A stretch of 64,000 bases of DNA from assembly GCF_029714285.1 (NCBI RefSeq), contig NZ_CP121662.1:3406001-3470000 (forward strand), given 5' to 3'. Shown piece by piece: positions 18,440 to 25,527 of the stretch. A program made the position numbers and the translations under genes. The stretch's first letter is position 1. Every line of letters begins with the position of its first letter. Source of the DNA: Rhizobium sp. CB3090. Its GTDB lineage: Bacteria; Pseudomonadota; Alphaproteobacteria; Rhizobiales; Rhizobiaceae. The notes under the pieces were generated by a model, which saw only the letters and a list, made by a program, of their open reading frames with translations, had not been told where the DNA came from and made no database searches.

Positions 18440-19405
18440 TCAAGCAGTCCAAGGGATATTTCTGGCAAGAACGGTGTTGACGTAGATCACGAGTTTTCTA
18501 GCGCAAGCGACAAGGGCGCATTTGTGCTTCTTGCCTTTTGCGATGAGACGGTTGTAGAGGGCGACGAGCTGCGGGTTCCATTTGAAGGCGGCTGGCAGTG
18601 CTGCGGCATAGAGGGCCTTGCGGGGCCTTGCGCGTCCGCCGGCGATATGGCGCAGGCCGCGCTGATTGCCGCTGTCGTGATCGAAAGGTGCCAGGCCGAT
18701 GAGGGCGGCGGCTTGTTCGCGCGACACATGGCCCAGTTCCGGCATATCGATGACCATCGACAGCGCGGTGGGCTTGCCGATGCCGGGAACGGAGCTTGCC
18801 AGATCAAGGCGTCGAGCGAGATCGGGATGGACACGGACTTCTTTTTCGAGTTGGCGGCGTTCACTGGCGATCCGTCTATTCAAGGCAGCGATGTCGTCTT
18901 TGATTTCCGCAATTAGACGCGGATCGCGGCGATGCTCGAGGCGTGTCTTCAGGCGGGCGACGTCTTCGACCATGTCGTCGATGTGGACGAGATGGTCGTG
19001 CAAGGCCTGCAGGACGGCGTTTTGCGTGACGTCGGCGATCTTAGGCCGCGGCTCGGTGATCGCCGTGAAGGCGGCGATGATCGAGGCATCAAGCCGGTCG
19101 TTCTTGGCCCGGCGCAGCTTTAGGCGCGCGTATAGGCGCACCTGAAGCGGTTGATGCACGAGAACTTGCAACCCGGCCCGGTGCAGTGCCGCGACCGCCT
19201 CGCGCTCGTAGCCACCCGTCGCCTCGATGCCGACCCGTTCGACACCCGCCGTCGAAAGCCGCTCGACAACCTCGGTGAAGCCCGCCGCCGTATTGAGCGC
19301 CCGGAAGGACGCCTGTTCCACCCCTGTCGCCGCGTCGAGGATCGCCACGTCGAGAAATGCCTTGCCGGTATCTATCCCGGCAACTGTCGTGATAAGCTGC
19401 TTCAT
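18440..19405 (-). CDS. IS110-family transposase (RuvC-like plus Transposase_20 domains)
   Basis: 321-aa recombinase. The N-terminal RuvC-like DEDD domain shows D12 (VAGIDTGKAFLDVA), E61 (VGIEATGGYERE), and D103 and D106 (KNDRLDASII). The C-terminal Transposase_20 domain shows a helix-hairpin-helix-like SVPGIGKPTALS and the nucleophile Ser at position 245 in FDHDSGNQRGLRHI. These are within one to four positions of the IS621 residues D11, E60, D102, D105 and S241. The ATG at 19405 (MKQLITTVAG) is chosen because the region just upstream is the structured bridge-RNA segment. An earlier in-frame start at 19453 would overlap it. IS110 proteins use an RNA encoded in the element to pair donor and target DNA. 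Confidence 0.93.
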   Translation of the reverse strand: MKQLITTVAGIDTGKAFLDVAILDAATGVEQASFRALNTAAGFTEVVERLSTAGVERVGIEATGGYEREAVAALHRAGLQVLVHQPLQVRLYARLKLRRAKNDRLDASIIAAFTAITEPRPKIADVTQNAVLQALHDHLVHIDDMVEDVARLKTRLEHRRDPRLIAEIKDDIAALNRRIASERRQLEKEVRVHPDLARRLDLASSVPGIGKPTALSMVIDMPELGHVSREQAAALIGLAPFDHDSGNQRGLRHIAGGRARPRKALYAAALPAAFKWNPQLVALYNRLIAKGKKHKCALVACARKLVIYVNTVLARNIPWTA

Positions 19406-19412
19406 CTTCGTC

Positions 19413-19592
19413 GACCCATCCTTGCTATGCGAACCCATGGTTCCTGCAACCATCCGGGTCCGATGAAGAAACGGAGACGATCTTGCTCATGGACAGCCAA
19501 AGGCTTCGCCAAGGCTAAGGGCTGAACGATCCATCCCCGTCGCCGGGACCTGGACCGTCATCCAGATCCCGGCATCCGTAAGGATGCACCAC
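19413..19592 (-). ncRNA. Candidate IS110 bridge RNA
   Basis: Minus-strand RNA of about 180 nt from the left end. Structure by eye, 5' to 3': hairpin GCATCC-TTAC-GGATGC (19587-19572). Next is a long hairpin, CCGGGA..CTGGA with TCCAG..TCCCGG (19572-19543). The target loop (19538-19473) has outer stem GGGGA/GATC with GATC/UCUCC, inner hairpin AGCC/GGCU, and loop strands containing UCAGCCCU and CCAUGAG. The donor loop (19460-19413) has outer stem GACCC/GGGUC, inner hairpin GAACC-AUG-GGUUC, and loop strands with AUGGUUGC and GCAUAGCAAG. Both target strands match the interrupted repeat around CT. AUGGUUGC matches the element's right end. It ends 8 nt before the transposase ATG. Size and order match the published IS621 bridge RNA. 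Confidence 0.75.
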
Positions 19593-19651
19593 TAAAACAC
19601 AGCCGCCTAATACAAGGGCTAATCTTCTCGTCCAGCTTAAAGCTCACTTCG

Positions 19652-19681
19652 CCCTCAATCCTGCGCTTGTCGAAGGATGAG
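19652..19681. repeat. Palindromic intergenic repeat (CTCATCCTGAGCTTGTCGAAGG type), copy 2
   Basis: CCCTCAATCCTGCGCTTGTC then GAAGGATGAG, with two changes from copy 1. It lies in the 409-bp gene-free stretch 19617-20025 between the IS110 element and leuB. That stretch consists mostly of repeat copies and I saw no gene in it. Confidence 0.6.
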
Positions 19682-19740
19682 CTTATCGAGAGATGAACTG
19701 GGCAAGGGATCTGGATGTGCCCCGTGATGACGCACTCCCT

Positions 19741-19795
19741 CCGCCCTAATGGTGAGGTGCGAAGCCCAGAGCGCAGCCTCGAACCACGAGGGTCG
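19741..19795. repeat. Palindromic repeat (CTCATGGTGAGG type), divergent copy
   Basis: CCGCCCTAATGGTGAGGTGC followed by a changed centre and CTCGAACCACGAGGG at the right end. The left arm (CCCTAATGG) differs from the CCCTCATGG of other copies. Confidence 0.65.
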
Positions 19796-19860
19796 GCCCC
19801 AAAATCCCGGTTATTTTCGCGCAGGTCCATGCCGAAGCAGCCTTTGGTTAAGCGCAACAG

Positions 19861-19913
19861 ATCAGCCCTCATGGTGAGGAGGCCCGCAGGGCCGTCTCGA
19901 ACCACGAGGGCGG
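19861..19913. repeat. Palindromic repeat (CTCATGGTGAGG type), intact copy
   Basis: ATCAGCCCTCATGGTGAGGA, then GGCCCGCAGGGCCGTCTCGA and ACCACGAGGGCGG. The 13-mer TCAGCC-CT-CATGG (19862-19874) agrees fully with both target strands of the candidate bridge RNA. This copy therefore shows what the interrupted site looked like, and it is itself a predicted target. Confidence 0.8.
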
Positions 19914-20025
19914 TGGTTGCTCTCAAAAGCCCCAAAACCGTACCGCTTCACCGCCTTCCTCGCTTGAAAAGCCGCATTTGCAGGTCTAAGAACCCGCAAC
20001 CTATTTTTTTGCGGAGGCTTTTCCC

Positions 20026-21138
20026 ATGACAGTGCGCAATCTCTTCCTCCTGCCGGGCGACGGCATTGGTCCTGAAGCCATGGGCGAAGTCCGCAAGATT
20101 ATCGCTTATATGAATGAGGCGAAGAATGCCGGTTTCGTCACCGACGAGGGTCTTGTCGGCGGCAGTGCCTATGATGCGCATGGCGCCGCCATCTCCGAAG
20201 AGGATATGCAGAAGGCGCTGGCGGCCGATGCCGTGCTCTTCGGCGCCGTCGGCGGCCCGAAGTGGGATAGCGTGCCTTATGAAGTACGCCCGGAAGCCGG
20301 CCTGCTGCGCCTGCGCAAGGATCTCCAGCTCTTCGCCAATCTGCGTCCCGCCATCTGCTATCCGGCGCTGGCATCGGCCTCCTCGCTGAAGCCTGAGCTG
20401 GTCGACGGCCTCGATATCCTCATCATCCGCGAGCTCACCGGCGGCGTCTATTTCGGCGAGCCGAAGGAAATCATCGACCTCGGCAACGGCCAAAAGCGCG
20501 GTATCGACACCCAAGTCTATGACACCTACGAGATCGAGCGCATTGCCGGCGTCGCCTTCGAACTGGCGCGCACCCGCAACAACCGCGTCTGCTCGATGGA
20601 AAAGCGCAACGTCATGAAGTCCGGCGTGCTCTGGAACCAGGTCGTCACCGCGACGCACAAGGAAAAATATGCCGACGTTCAGCTCGAGCATATGCTCGCC
20701 GATGCCGGCGGCATGCAGCTCGTGCGCCAGCCGAAGCAGTTCGACGTCATCGTCACCGACAACCTCTTCGGCGACATGCTCTCCGACGTCGCCGCCATGC
20801 TGACCGGTTCGCTCGGCATGCTGCCGTCAGCCTCGCTCGGCGCTCCGGATGCCAAGACCGGCAAGCGCAAGGCGCTCTACGAGCCCGTGCATGGCTCGGC
20901 ACCCGATATCGCCGGCAAGGGCATCGCCAACCCGATCGCCATGATCGCCTCCTTCGCCATGTGCCTGCGCTACTCCTTCGGCCTGGTGGCCGATGCCGAT
21001 GCGCTGGAAAAGGCGATCGCCAACGTGCTCGACAGCGGCATCCGCACCCGCGACATCATGTCGGCTGGCAGCCGCCAGGTCGGCACCGCCGAAATGGGCG
21101 ATGCCATCCTCGCCGAATTCAAGGCTCTGTCGGCATAA
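20026..21138 (+). CDS. leuB: 3-isopropylmalate dehydrogenase LeuB
   Basis: NAD-dependent enzyme that oxidises and decarboxylates 3-isopropylmalate to 2-oxoisocaproate in leucine synthesis. It opens with [19 protein letters not shown], then [20 protein letters not shown] (substrate loop), the Arg pairs in [16 protein letters not shown], the Tyr/Lys in [44 protein letters not shown] (metal Asp residues), and [18 protein letters not shown] (NAD adenine). 370 aa is the usual length. GGAGG lies 9 nt upstream of the ATG. A parS-like site and a terminator follow it. Confidence 0.96.
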   Translation: MTVRNLFLLPGDGIGPEAMGEVRKIIAYMNEAKNAGFVTDEGLVGGSAYDAHGAAISEEDMQKALAADAVLFGAVGGPKWDSVPYEVRPEAGLLRLRKDLQLFANLRPAICYPALASASSLKPELVDGLDILIIRELTGGVYFGEPKEIIDLGNGQKRGIDTQVYDTYEIERIAGVAFELARTRNNRVCSMEKRNVMKSGVLWNQVVTATHKEKYADVQLEHMLADAGGMQLVRQPKQFDVIVTDNLFGDMLSDVAAMLTGSLGMLPSASLGAPDAKTGKRKALYEPVHGSAPDIAGKGIANPIAMIASFAMCLRYSFGLVADADALEKAIANVLDSGIRTRDIMSAGSRQVGTAEMGDAILAEFKALSA

Positions 21139-21149
21139 TCGTCACCTGA

Positions 21150-21165
21150 TATTTCACGTGAAACA
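21150..21165. promoter_or_regulatory. parS-like site between leuB and its terminator
   Basis: TATTTCACGTGAAACA, 15 of 16 identical to TGTTTCACGTGAAACA. It lies about 31 kb from parAB on the oriC-distal side. Confidence 0.65.
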
Positions 21166-21170
21166 TCAAA

Positions 21171-21207
21171 GGCCCTCGCTCTCAGCTTGCAGAGCGAGGG
21201 CTTTTTG
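21171..21207 (+). terminator. Terminator after leuB
   Basis: CCCTCGCTCT / AGAGCGAGGG 10-bp perfect stem, followed by CTTTTTG. Confidence 0.9.
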
Positions 21208-21243
21208 TTGAACTCGTCGCGGCATACTCCTATTTCCCGTTGC

Positions 21244-22026
21244 ATGAGAACGGAAACGACACCGCCGCCAGTAAGCACAATCCAGAGGCAATTACGACTT
21301 TGGCAAAGGCTGGCGCGGCGCTATGACCTTCGCCGCAACCGTCATGGCCGCCTTCCTTGGCTCGGCTATGCGCTGACAACAGTCAATATCGTCATTCTCG
21401 CCTTCCTCGTCTTCGATACACCGCTTGGGCAGGCTGCAAAAAACCTCTCGCCGCAACTGATCGCGGTCGCAGGCGACATCACCGATATTGGCAGGCTTGC
21501 CTGGATCCTCGCCGCGATCGCCGTCGTGTTTGCCGTCGGCCTTTTCATCGCTCGGCGCTCGCCGACGCGTGGCCGTTACCGGGCCGCCCTTTTCATCCGG
21601 ATGGTCGCCTATGTCGGCCTGTCCGTTCTGACGACCAGCATTGTCGTGAATCTTCTGAAATACGCGATTGGCCGCGCCCGGCCCCTCCTCTATGATCAAT
21701 ACGGCATTCTCGGCTTCGAGCCGTTTCACGGGGGCTTCCTGTTTCAGAGCTTTCCCTCGGCGCATTCGGCCAATGTCGGCGCGCTCTTTGCCGCGCTGGC
21801 TCTGCTTTTCCCGCGATTCCGGCTGCTGTTCATTGGCATCGGCATCTGGCTTGGCGCTTCGCGCATCATCATTGGCGTCCATTATCCAAGCGATGTCGCC
21901 GCCGGTTTGGCACTCGGCGCTTGGATCGCCTTCGCCGTTGCGATCCTCTTTTCCCGTTTCGGCCTGGTCTTCTCGACAGGACAAGATGGTTGGCCGCGGC
22001 TCCGGCTGAACCATGGACTTCGCTGA
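21244..22026 (+). CDS. PAP2-family phosphatase, membrane protein (first of a tandem pair)
   Basis: 260-aa integral membrane phosphatase of the PAP2 / phosphatidate phosphatase family. The three signature motifs are LLKYAIGRARP (KX6RP), FQSFPSAHSANVG (the PSGH motif, here PSAH) and ASRIIIGVHYPSD (SRX5HX3D). About five or six membrane segments are visible (for example LTTVNIVILAFLVFD, RLAWILAAIAVVFAVGLFI). The ATG at 21244 is chosen because an upstream in-frame TTG at 21187 lies inside the leuB terminator. Substrates in this family are lipid or polyprenyl phosphates. The gene next to it is a second member of the same family. Confidence 0.88.
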   Translation: MRTETTPPPVSTIQRQLRLWQRLARRYDLRRNRHGRLPWLGYALTTVNIVILAFLVFDTPLGQAAKNLSPQLIAVAGDITDIGRLAWILAAIAVVFAVGLFIARRSPTRGRYRAALFIRMVAYVGLSVLTTSIVVNLLKYAIGRARPLLYDQYGILGFEPFHGGFLFQSFPSAHSANVGALFAALALLFPRFRLLFIGIGIWLGASRIIIGVHYPSDVAAGLALGAWIAFAVAILFSRFGLVFSTGQDGWPRLRLNHGLR

Positions 22027-22122
22027 ACTGTCGACCGTCATGGATCCGTAAAAAAACTGTTGCAGGAGCCTGTTACGGGTTACTGTCGATTTAGCGGGAG
22101 TATCGACGACAGGCGGGTGTAT

Positions 22123-22866
22123 ATGCAGGCAATCTTGGCGTCCCTGGAGAGGCGGTGGCGGCGAAACAAAAACGGTTTCGCACCGTCGCATTGGAAGATC
22201 TGTCTGTTCCTGACCGCCAATGTCGTCTTGCTCGCGGCCTTGCTGTTCGATTGGCCGGTCGGCGCGAACATCAAGAATATCGCACCACCCATTCATTTTT
22301 TCGGCAAGCTGCTCACCAATTTCGGCGAATCCGGCTGGATCATCCTGGTCAGCGCTTTCCTATTCTTCGAAGGCTGGGCCGGTAGCCGGCTACTGCAATT
22401 GCCGCGCTGTCGCTGTCAAGCCCTGCGCATTTGTCAGATCGGCGGCTATCTGCTGACGACCATCGCGCTTTCGGGCATCATCGCCAATCTCCTGAAACGT
22501 GCCATCGGCCGTGCCCGCCCCATGCATTTCGAGGATTGGGGCCCTTTCGGTTTTTCGCCCTTCAACGGCCATGCCGGCTTCGAAAGCTTCCCGTCCGGTC
22601 ATGCGACCACCATCGGCGCTTTTTTCGTGGCGCTTGCCTTTCTCTTCCCGCGCTATCGTTACATCTTCATCGTCTGCGCCCTTTGGCTGGCGACGACGCG
22701 AGTGATGGTCGGCGCCCACTATCCGAGCGACGTTATCGCCGGCCTCGCCCTCGGCGGCTGGTTTTCCTTCATGGTAGCGATCGTCTATTCCCGCTACGGC
22801 CTGCTCTTCCGCATTGGCGAGAGCGGCTGGCCGGTGCCGAGATGGCCGGTGCTGAAAGGGAAGTAA
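22123..22866 (+). CDS. PAP2-family phosphatase, membrane protein (second of a tandem pair)
   Basis: 247-aa PAP2-type membrane phosphatase with the signature motifs LLKRAIGRARPM (KX6RP), FESFPSGHATTIGAF (PSGH) and TTRVMVGAHYPSDVIAG (SRX5HX3D). Similar length and layout suggest an old duplication of the gene 97 bp upstream; identity is only moderate by eye. Start: ATG 22123, with AGGCGGG nearby; an in-frame TTG at 22060 would add 21 residues. Possible roles are recycling of undecaprenyl pyrophosphate or dephosphorylation of lipid A or phosphatidate; these cannot be told apart from sequence alone. Confidence 0.86.
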   Translation: MQAILASLERRWRRNKNGFAPSHWKICLFLTANVVLLAALLFDWPVGANIKNIAPPIHFFGKLLTNFGESGWIILVSAFLFFEGWAGSRLLQLPRCRCQALRICQIGGYLLTTIALSGIIANLLKRAIGRARPMHFEDWGPFGFSPFNGHAGFESFPSGHATTIGAFFVALAFLFPRYRYIFIVCALWLATTRVMVGAHYPSDVIAGLALGGWFSFMVAIVYSRYGLLFRIGESGWPVPRWPVLKGK

Positions 22867-22888
22867 CCTCTTTGTCGTGGCCTTCGGG

Positions 22889-22925
22889 CCACCCTCGTCC
22901 TTCGACAAGCTTAGGATGAGGGTGG
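22889..22925. repeat. Palindromic intergenic repeat (CTCATCCTGAGCTTGTCGAAGG type), copy 3
   Basis: CCACCCTCGTCCTTCGACAA then GCTTAGGATGAGGGTGG. It forms an inverted repeat with CCACCCTC at one end and GAGGGTGG at the other. Confidence 0.75.
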
Positions 22926-22990
22926 AGCGCATACCGCACCCAGCCGCCGGGCATAAGTCCTTCACTCCGAGGAGCGGGAGCCAAAGGAGG

Positions 22991-23039
22991 TTAGCCCTCA
23001 TGGTGAGGCGGCGCGCAGCGCCCTCGAACAAGGAGGGCG
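22991..23039. repeat. Palindromic repeat (CTCATGGTGAGG type), copy with changed centre
   Basis: TTAGCCCTCATGGTGAGGCG then a shortened centre and AACAAGGAGGGCG. The left end GGTTAGCC-CT-CATGG is nearly the same as the site interrupted by IS110 (GATTAGCC-CT-CATGG). Confidence 0.75.
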
Positions 23040-23184
23040 AATGAGGGAAAAGAAAATTTCCTTCATCAATATGCCATGCAACGCACCATCACACCCCGAA
23101 TGGTTGCCAAGCATTCGCTGCATTCATATATCTGAAGCGGCGAATTTGCGGGGAAACCAATCCCGTTCGAGTGTGGCGAAGACG

Positions 23185-23478
23185 ATGACCGATGCAGGAC
23201 AGACGCGACTGAGCGAAAGGCAACTCGGGTTGATTTCCCGGGCGCTTGCCGAGCCGCGCCGTGTGCAGATCCTGAAGGAAATCGGCGGTCGCGCCGAACC
23301 CATGCCTTGCAGCATCCTGACGCAGTGCCATGCTGTCAGCGCCGCGACGATATCGCACCACATCAAGGAACTCGAAAACGCTGGCCTTATCGAGATCGTG
23401 CGGGAAGGCAAGTTTGCAAACCTGCTGCTTCGGCGCGATGTCCTGAATGCCTACATGGCGGAACTTGCCACCATCTGA
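23185..23478 (+). CDS. ArsR-family transcriptional regulator
   Basis: 97-aa winged-helix repressor of the ArsR/SmtB type. [17 protein letters not shown] starts the fold, and the recognition helix lies in [35 protein letters not shown]. Cys residues in [10 protein letters not shown] could bind a metal, or may not be functional. The ATG at 23185 ([15 protein letters not shown]) fits the family length; an in-frame ATG at 23041 would add 48 residues with no recognisable domain and would start in a repeat. The SDR gene 160 bp downstream is the likely target, given the repeated ATTATCTAA sites between. Confidence 0.82.
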   Translation: MTDAGQTRLSERQLGLISRALAEPRRVQILKEIGGRAEPMPCSILTQCHAVSAATISHHIKELENAGLIEIVREGKFANLLLRRDVLNAYMAELATI

Positions 23479-23519
23479 CAATTCTTTCTCTCCGCGCCGC
23501 AATGGTGCCCTTGTATCAG

Positions 23520-23614
23520 TTAGATGATTATCTAAATATCAAATGGGCGGGATGAAGGCCAACAATGTAGGGCCTCGTCTGCGCCATCAATTCGATAGTT
23601 ATAAAATTATCTAA
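23520..23614. promoter_or_regulatory. Probable operator region of the SDR gene (TTAGAT-N4-ATCTAA)
   Basis: A palindrome TTAGAT-GATT-ATCTAA (23520-23535) and a second copy of its right half, ATTATCTAA (23606-23614), lie 79 bp apart upstream of the SDR gene. The second ends just before the GATAGGAGATA Shine-Dalgarno region. This A/T-rich palindrome is typical of ArsR-family operators. Binding by the ArsR protein encoded at 23185-23478 is an inference. Confidence 0.55.
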
Positions 23615-23637
23615 CAACCTTCTCGATAGGAGATAAC

Positions 23638-24387
23638 ATGAGCAAGCTGGCAGGCAAGGTCGCGATCGTGACCGGAGCATCGAAAGGTATCGGCGCGGGC
23701 ATCGCCAAAGCATTGGGCGAGGCGGGGGCTGCCGTCGTGGTCAATTATGCGTCGAGCCGCGAAGGCGCCGACAAGGTCGTGGCCGAAATCACCGCCAAGG
23801 GCGGCAAGGCGATCGCAGCGCACGGCGACGTTTCGAAAGCCGCCGACGTGAAGCGGCTTTTTGCCGAAACCAAGGAAGCCTTCGGCGGCCTCGATATCCT
23901 CGTCAACAATGCCGGCGTCTATCAATTCCAGGCGCTGGAAGAGATCACCGAAGAAGAATTCCATCGCGAATTCAACATCAATGTTCTCGGCACGCTGCTG
24001 ACGACGCAGGAGGCGGTAAAGCATTTCGGCCCTGAAGGCGGCAATGTCATCAACATCGCCTCGACCGCAGTCACCATGAACCTGCCGACCGCCGCGGTCT
24101 ATACGGCGACCAAGGCCGCCGTCACCTCGATCACCCAGATCCTCGCCAAGGAACTCGGCCCCCGCAATATCCGCGTCAACACTATTTCGCCGGGCGGCGT
24201 CGAAACCGAAGGCGTTATCGCGGCAGGCATCATCGGCAGCGATTTCGAGAAGCATATGGTCTCGCAGACGCCGCTTGGCCGCCTCGGCCAGCCGACCGAT
24301 ATCGCCCCGATCGCCGTTTTCCTCGCTTCGAAGGATTCCGGCTGGCTGACCGGCGAAACCCTTTATGCCGGCGGTGGTCTGAAATAA
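23638..24387 (+). CDS. Short-chain dehydrogenase/reductase (SDR), 3-oxoacyl reductase-like
   Basis: 249-aa classical SDR. The NAD(P)-binding TGASKGIG (residues 13-20), the structural NNAG (about 90), the catalytic Ser in INIASTAVTMN, and YTATKAA (YxxxK) are all present. RVNTISPGGVETEG follows. NAD(P)-dependent oxidation or reduction of an alcohol or carbonyl is certain by family, but the substrate is not known; homologues are often labelled glucose 1-dehydrogenase or FabG-like. The position just after an ArsR-type regulator and its putative operator suggests induction by a small molecule or by stress. AGGAGATAAC precedes the ATG. Confidence 0.88.
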   Translation: MSKLAGKVAIVTGASKGIGAGIAKALGEAGAAVVVNYASSREGADKVVAEITAKGGKAIAAHGDVSKAADVKRLFAETKEAFGGLDILVNNAGVYQFQALEEITEEEFHREFNINVLGTLLTTQEAVKHFGPEGGNVINIASTAVTMNLPTAAVYTATKAAVTSITQILAKELGPRNIRVNTISPGGVETEGVIAAGIIGSDFEKHMVSQTPLGRLGQPTDIAPIAVFLASKDSGWLTGETLYAGGGLK

Positions 24388-24402
24388 CCGCTTATCCGCA
24401 GA

Positions 24403-24437
24403 GCCGCTTTCCTCCCGACGAGGGAAGCGGCCTTCCT
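24403..24437 (+). terminator. Probable terminator after the SDR gene
   Basis: GCCGCTT / AAGCGGC stem with CC/GG extension, followed by CTTCCTC; the T-run is weak. The rest of 24388-24688 holds no gene and no clear promoter for dps that I could recognise. Confidence 0.5.
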
Positions 24438-24688
24438 CATGCCACGGTTCCGATCCGGTCAGTCGCCTCCGGCGACAATTGCCAAAACGCCCCCGTCTTC
24501 ATACTATGATTGCCGTTCGGGTTTTTACGTAGACCCGCGGCCGGTTTTGCTGCAAGCGACATCTTGACCGCGAAAACTTTCAAGACAGATCCTATCTGCA
24601 ATGCGATCCCTGGCGGGCCAACGCCGTGAATTCCCATGAAAGTCTCTGAGAGATCGCTGTTGCGACCAACGAAACGGAGCACGTCATC

Positions 24689-25198
24689 ATGAATACCGCC
24701 AATACCAAGTCGAAACTGGGCACCCGCACCAATCTCAGCGAAGAAGCGACACGCGATATTTCCGCAGCACTGAATTCGCTGCTGGCCGACGTCTTTTCCC
24801 TTTATCTCAAGACCAAAAATTTCCATTGGCATATGAGCGGGCCGCATTTTCGCGATTACCACCTGTTGTTGGACGAGCAGGGCGAGCAGATCTTCGCCAT
24901 GACGGACCCGATGGCCGAACGCGCCCGAAAGATCGGCGGCACCACGCTGCGTTCGATCGGCCACATCGCCAAGCTGCAGCGTATCGCCGATAATGACGCC
25001 GAATATGTCGATGCTCAGGACATGCTCGCCGAGCTGGCCGACGACAACCTCAGGCTTTCCGCCGAAATCCGCGCCGCTCACGATGTCTGCGATGAATATG
25101 GCGATGTCGCCACCGCCAGTCTCCTTGAAGTCTGGCTGGACGAGACGGAACGCCGCACCTGGTTCCTATTCGAATCCACCCGCAACACCAACCGCTGA
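24689..25198 (+). CDS. dps: Dps family DNA-binding, iron-storing stress protein
   Basis: 169-aa ferritin-like mini-ferritin that forms a 12-subunit shell, oxidises Fe(II) with peroxide and, in many bacteria, coats DNA in stationary phase. The ferroxidase residues sit at the expected spacing: H46 and H58 in KTKNFHWHMSGPHFRDYH, D62, D73 and E77 (TDPMAERARKIG). The N-terminal tail (MNTANTKSKLGTRTN) has several Lys and Arg residues and could bind DNA. Single gene. The upstream region is long, consistent with stress regulation, but no OxyR or other site was recognised. Confidence 0.92.
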   Translation: MNTANTKSKLGTRTNLSEEATRDISAALNSLLADVFSLYLKTKNFHWHMSGPHFRDYHLLLDEQGEQIFAMTDPMAERARKIGGTTLRSIGHIAKLQRIADNDAEYVDAQDMLAELADDNLRLSAEIRAAHDVCDEYGDVATASLLEVWLDETERRTWFLFESTRNTNR

Positions 25199-25216
25199 AG
25201 GCCGAAGCCGATTTCC

Positions 25217-25240
25217 GCGTTCCCGCCTCGGCGGGAACGC
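25217..25240. other. Perfect hairpin after dps
   Basis: GCGTTCCCGC-CTCG-GCGGGAACGC. It lies 18 bp after the dps stop but lacks a T-run; it may stop transcription together with Rho, or be a repeat. Confidence 0.5.
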
Positions 25241-25299
25241 AAAATCCTTGACTCCTGTGGAAAACCCCGTAGAACCGGCGGCGGAAAAGGAAGACCTCC

Positions 25300-25416
25300 A
25301 TGGTTCGCTTCGAACAAATCGATAATTTCGGTCACCTGGCAGAATTTGCCGGGCAGGAGTTCCGTTTTCCGGTTTCTTCCAAAACCAAGGCCAAAACGAC
25401 GACGAAAACCGTCTGA
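25300..25416 (+). CDS. Possible small protein, 38 aa
   Basis: ATG at 25300 preceded by AAAGGAAGACCTCC, reading MVRFEQIDNFGHLAEFAGQE followed by a basic end KTKAKTTTKTV. It lies in the 329-bp gap between dps and asd. No family is recognised and the good Shine-Dalgarno could be chance. It might also be the start of an older gene that has decayed. Confidence 0.25.
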   Translation: MVRFEQIDNFGHLAEFAGQEFRFPVSSKTKAKTTTKTV

Positions 25417-25527
25417 CGTCTCTGGCCTGCCGCTCTCTCCCCGGCTCGGCCGGGGACAGGAACCGGTCTTCATTGGCCGTGGTTCCCCCCTCGCCGAAGA
25501 GGAGAGAAGAGAAAGAGAGCTTGAGAA

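Larger units (their letters stand above)
18429..19616 (-). mobile_element. Complete IS110-family insertion sequence (about 1.19 kb)
   Basis: Boundaries come from the split palindromic repeat. On the minus strand the sequence runs GATTAGCC-CT, then the element (starting TGTATTAGGCGG), then ATGGTTG-CT-CATGGTGAGG. Intact repeat copies read AGCC-CT-CATGG. The element is thus inserted at the CT core and has no terminal inverted repeats, as IS110 elements do. It contains a 321-aa transposase and about 210 bp of non-coding left end holding a candidate bridge RNA. The right end after the transposase stop is only about 11 bp. No duplication beyond the CT is seen. All catalytic residues are intact, so it may be active. 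Confidence 0.88.

Noticed and set aside
18422..19492. CCATGAGCAA (18422-18431) and TTGCTCATGG (19483-19492) as 10-bp terminal inverted repeats of the IS
   Set aside because: The element clearly extends beyond 19492, and IS110 elements lack such ends. The left copy is mostly target repeat, and the right copy is the guide strand of the candidate bridge RNA, which explains the complementarity.
19518..19525. AGGGCTGA at 19518-19525 as the right junction of the IS110 insertion
   Set aside because: It matches the repeat flank (CAGCCCT) but would leave a left end of only 112 bp and cut the proposed RNA. AGGGCTAATC at 19615-19624 gives a full-length left end and a better repeat match. The inner copy is explained as the guide strand.
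19715..20029. 104-aa reading frame on the plus strand before leuB
   Set aside because: It is made almost wholly of the palindromic repeats and overlaps the leuB start; no domain.
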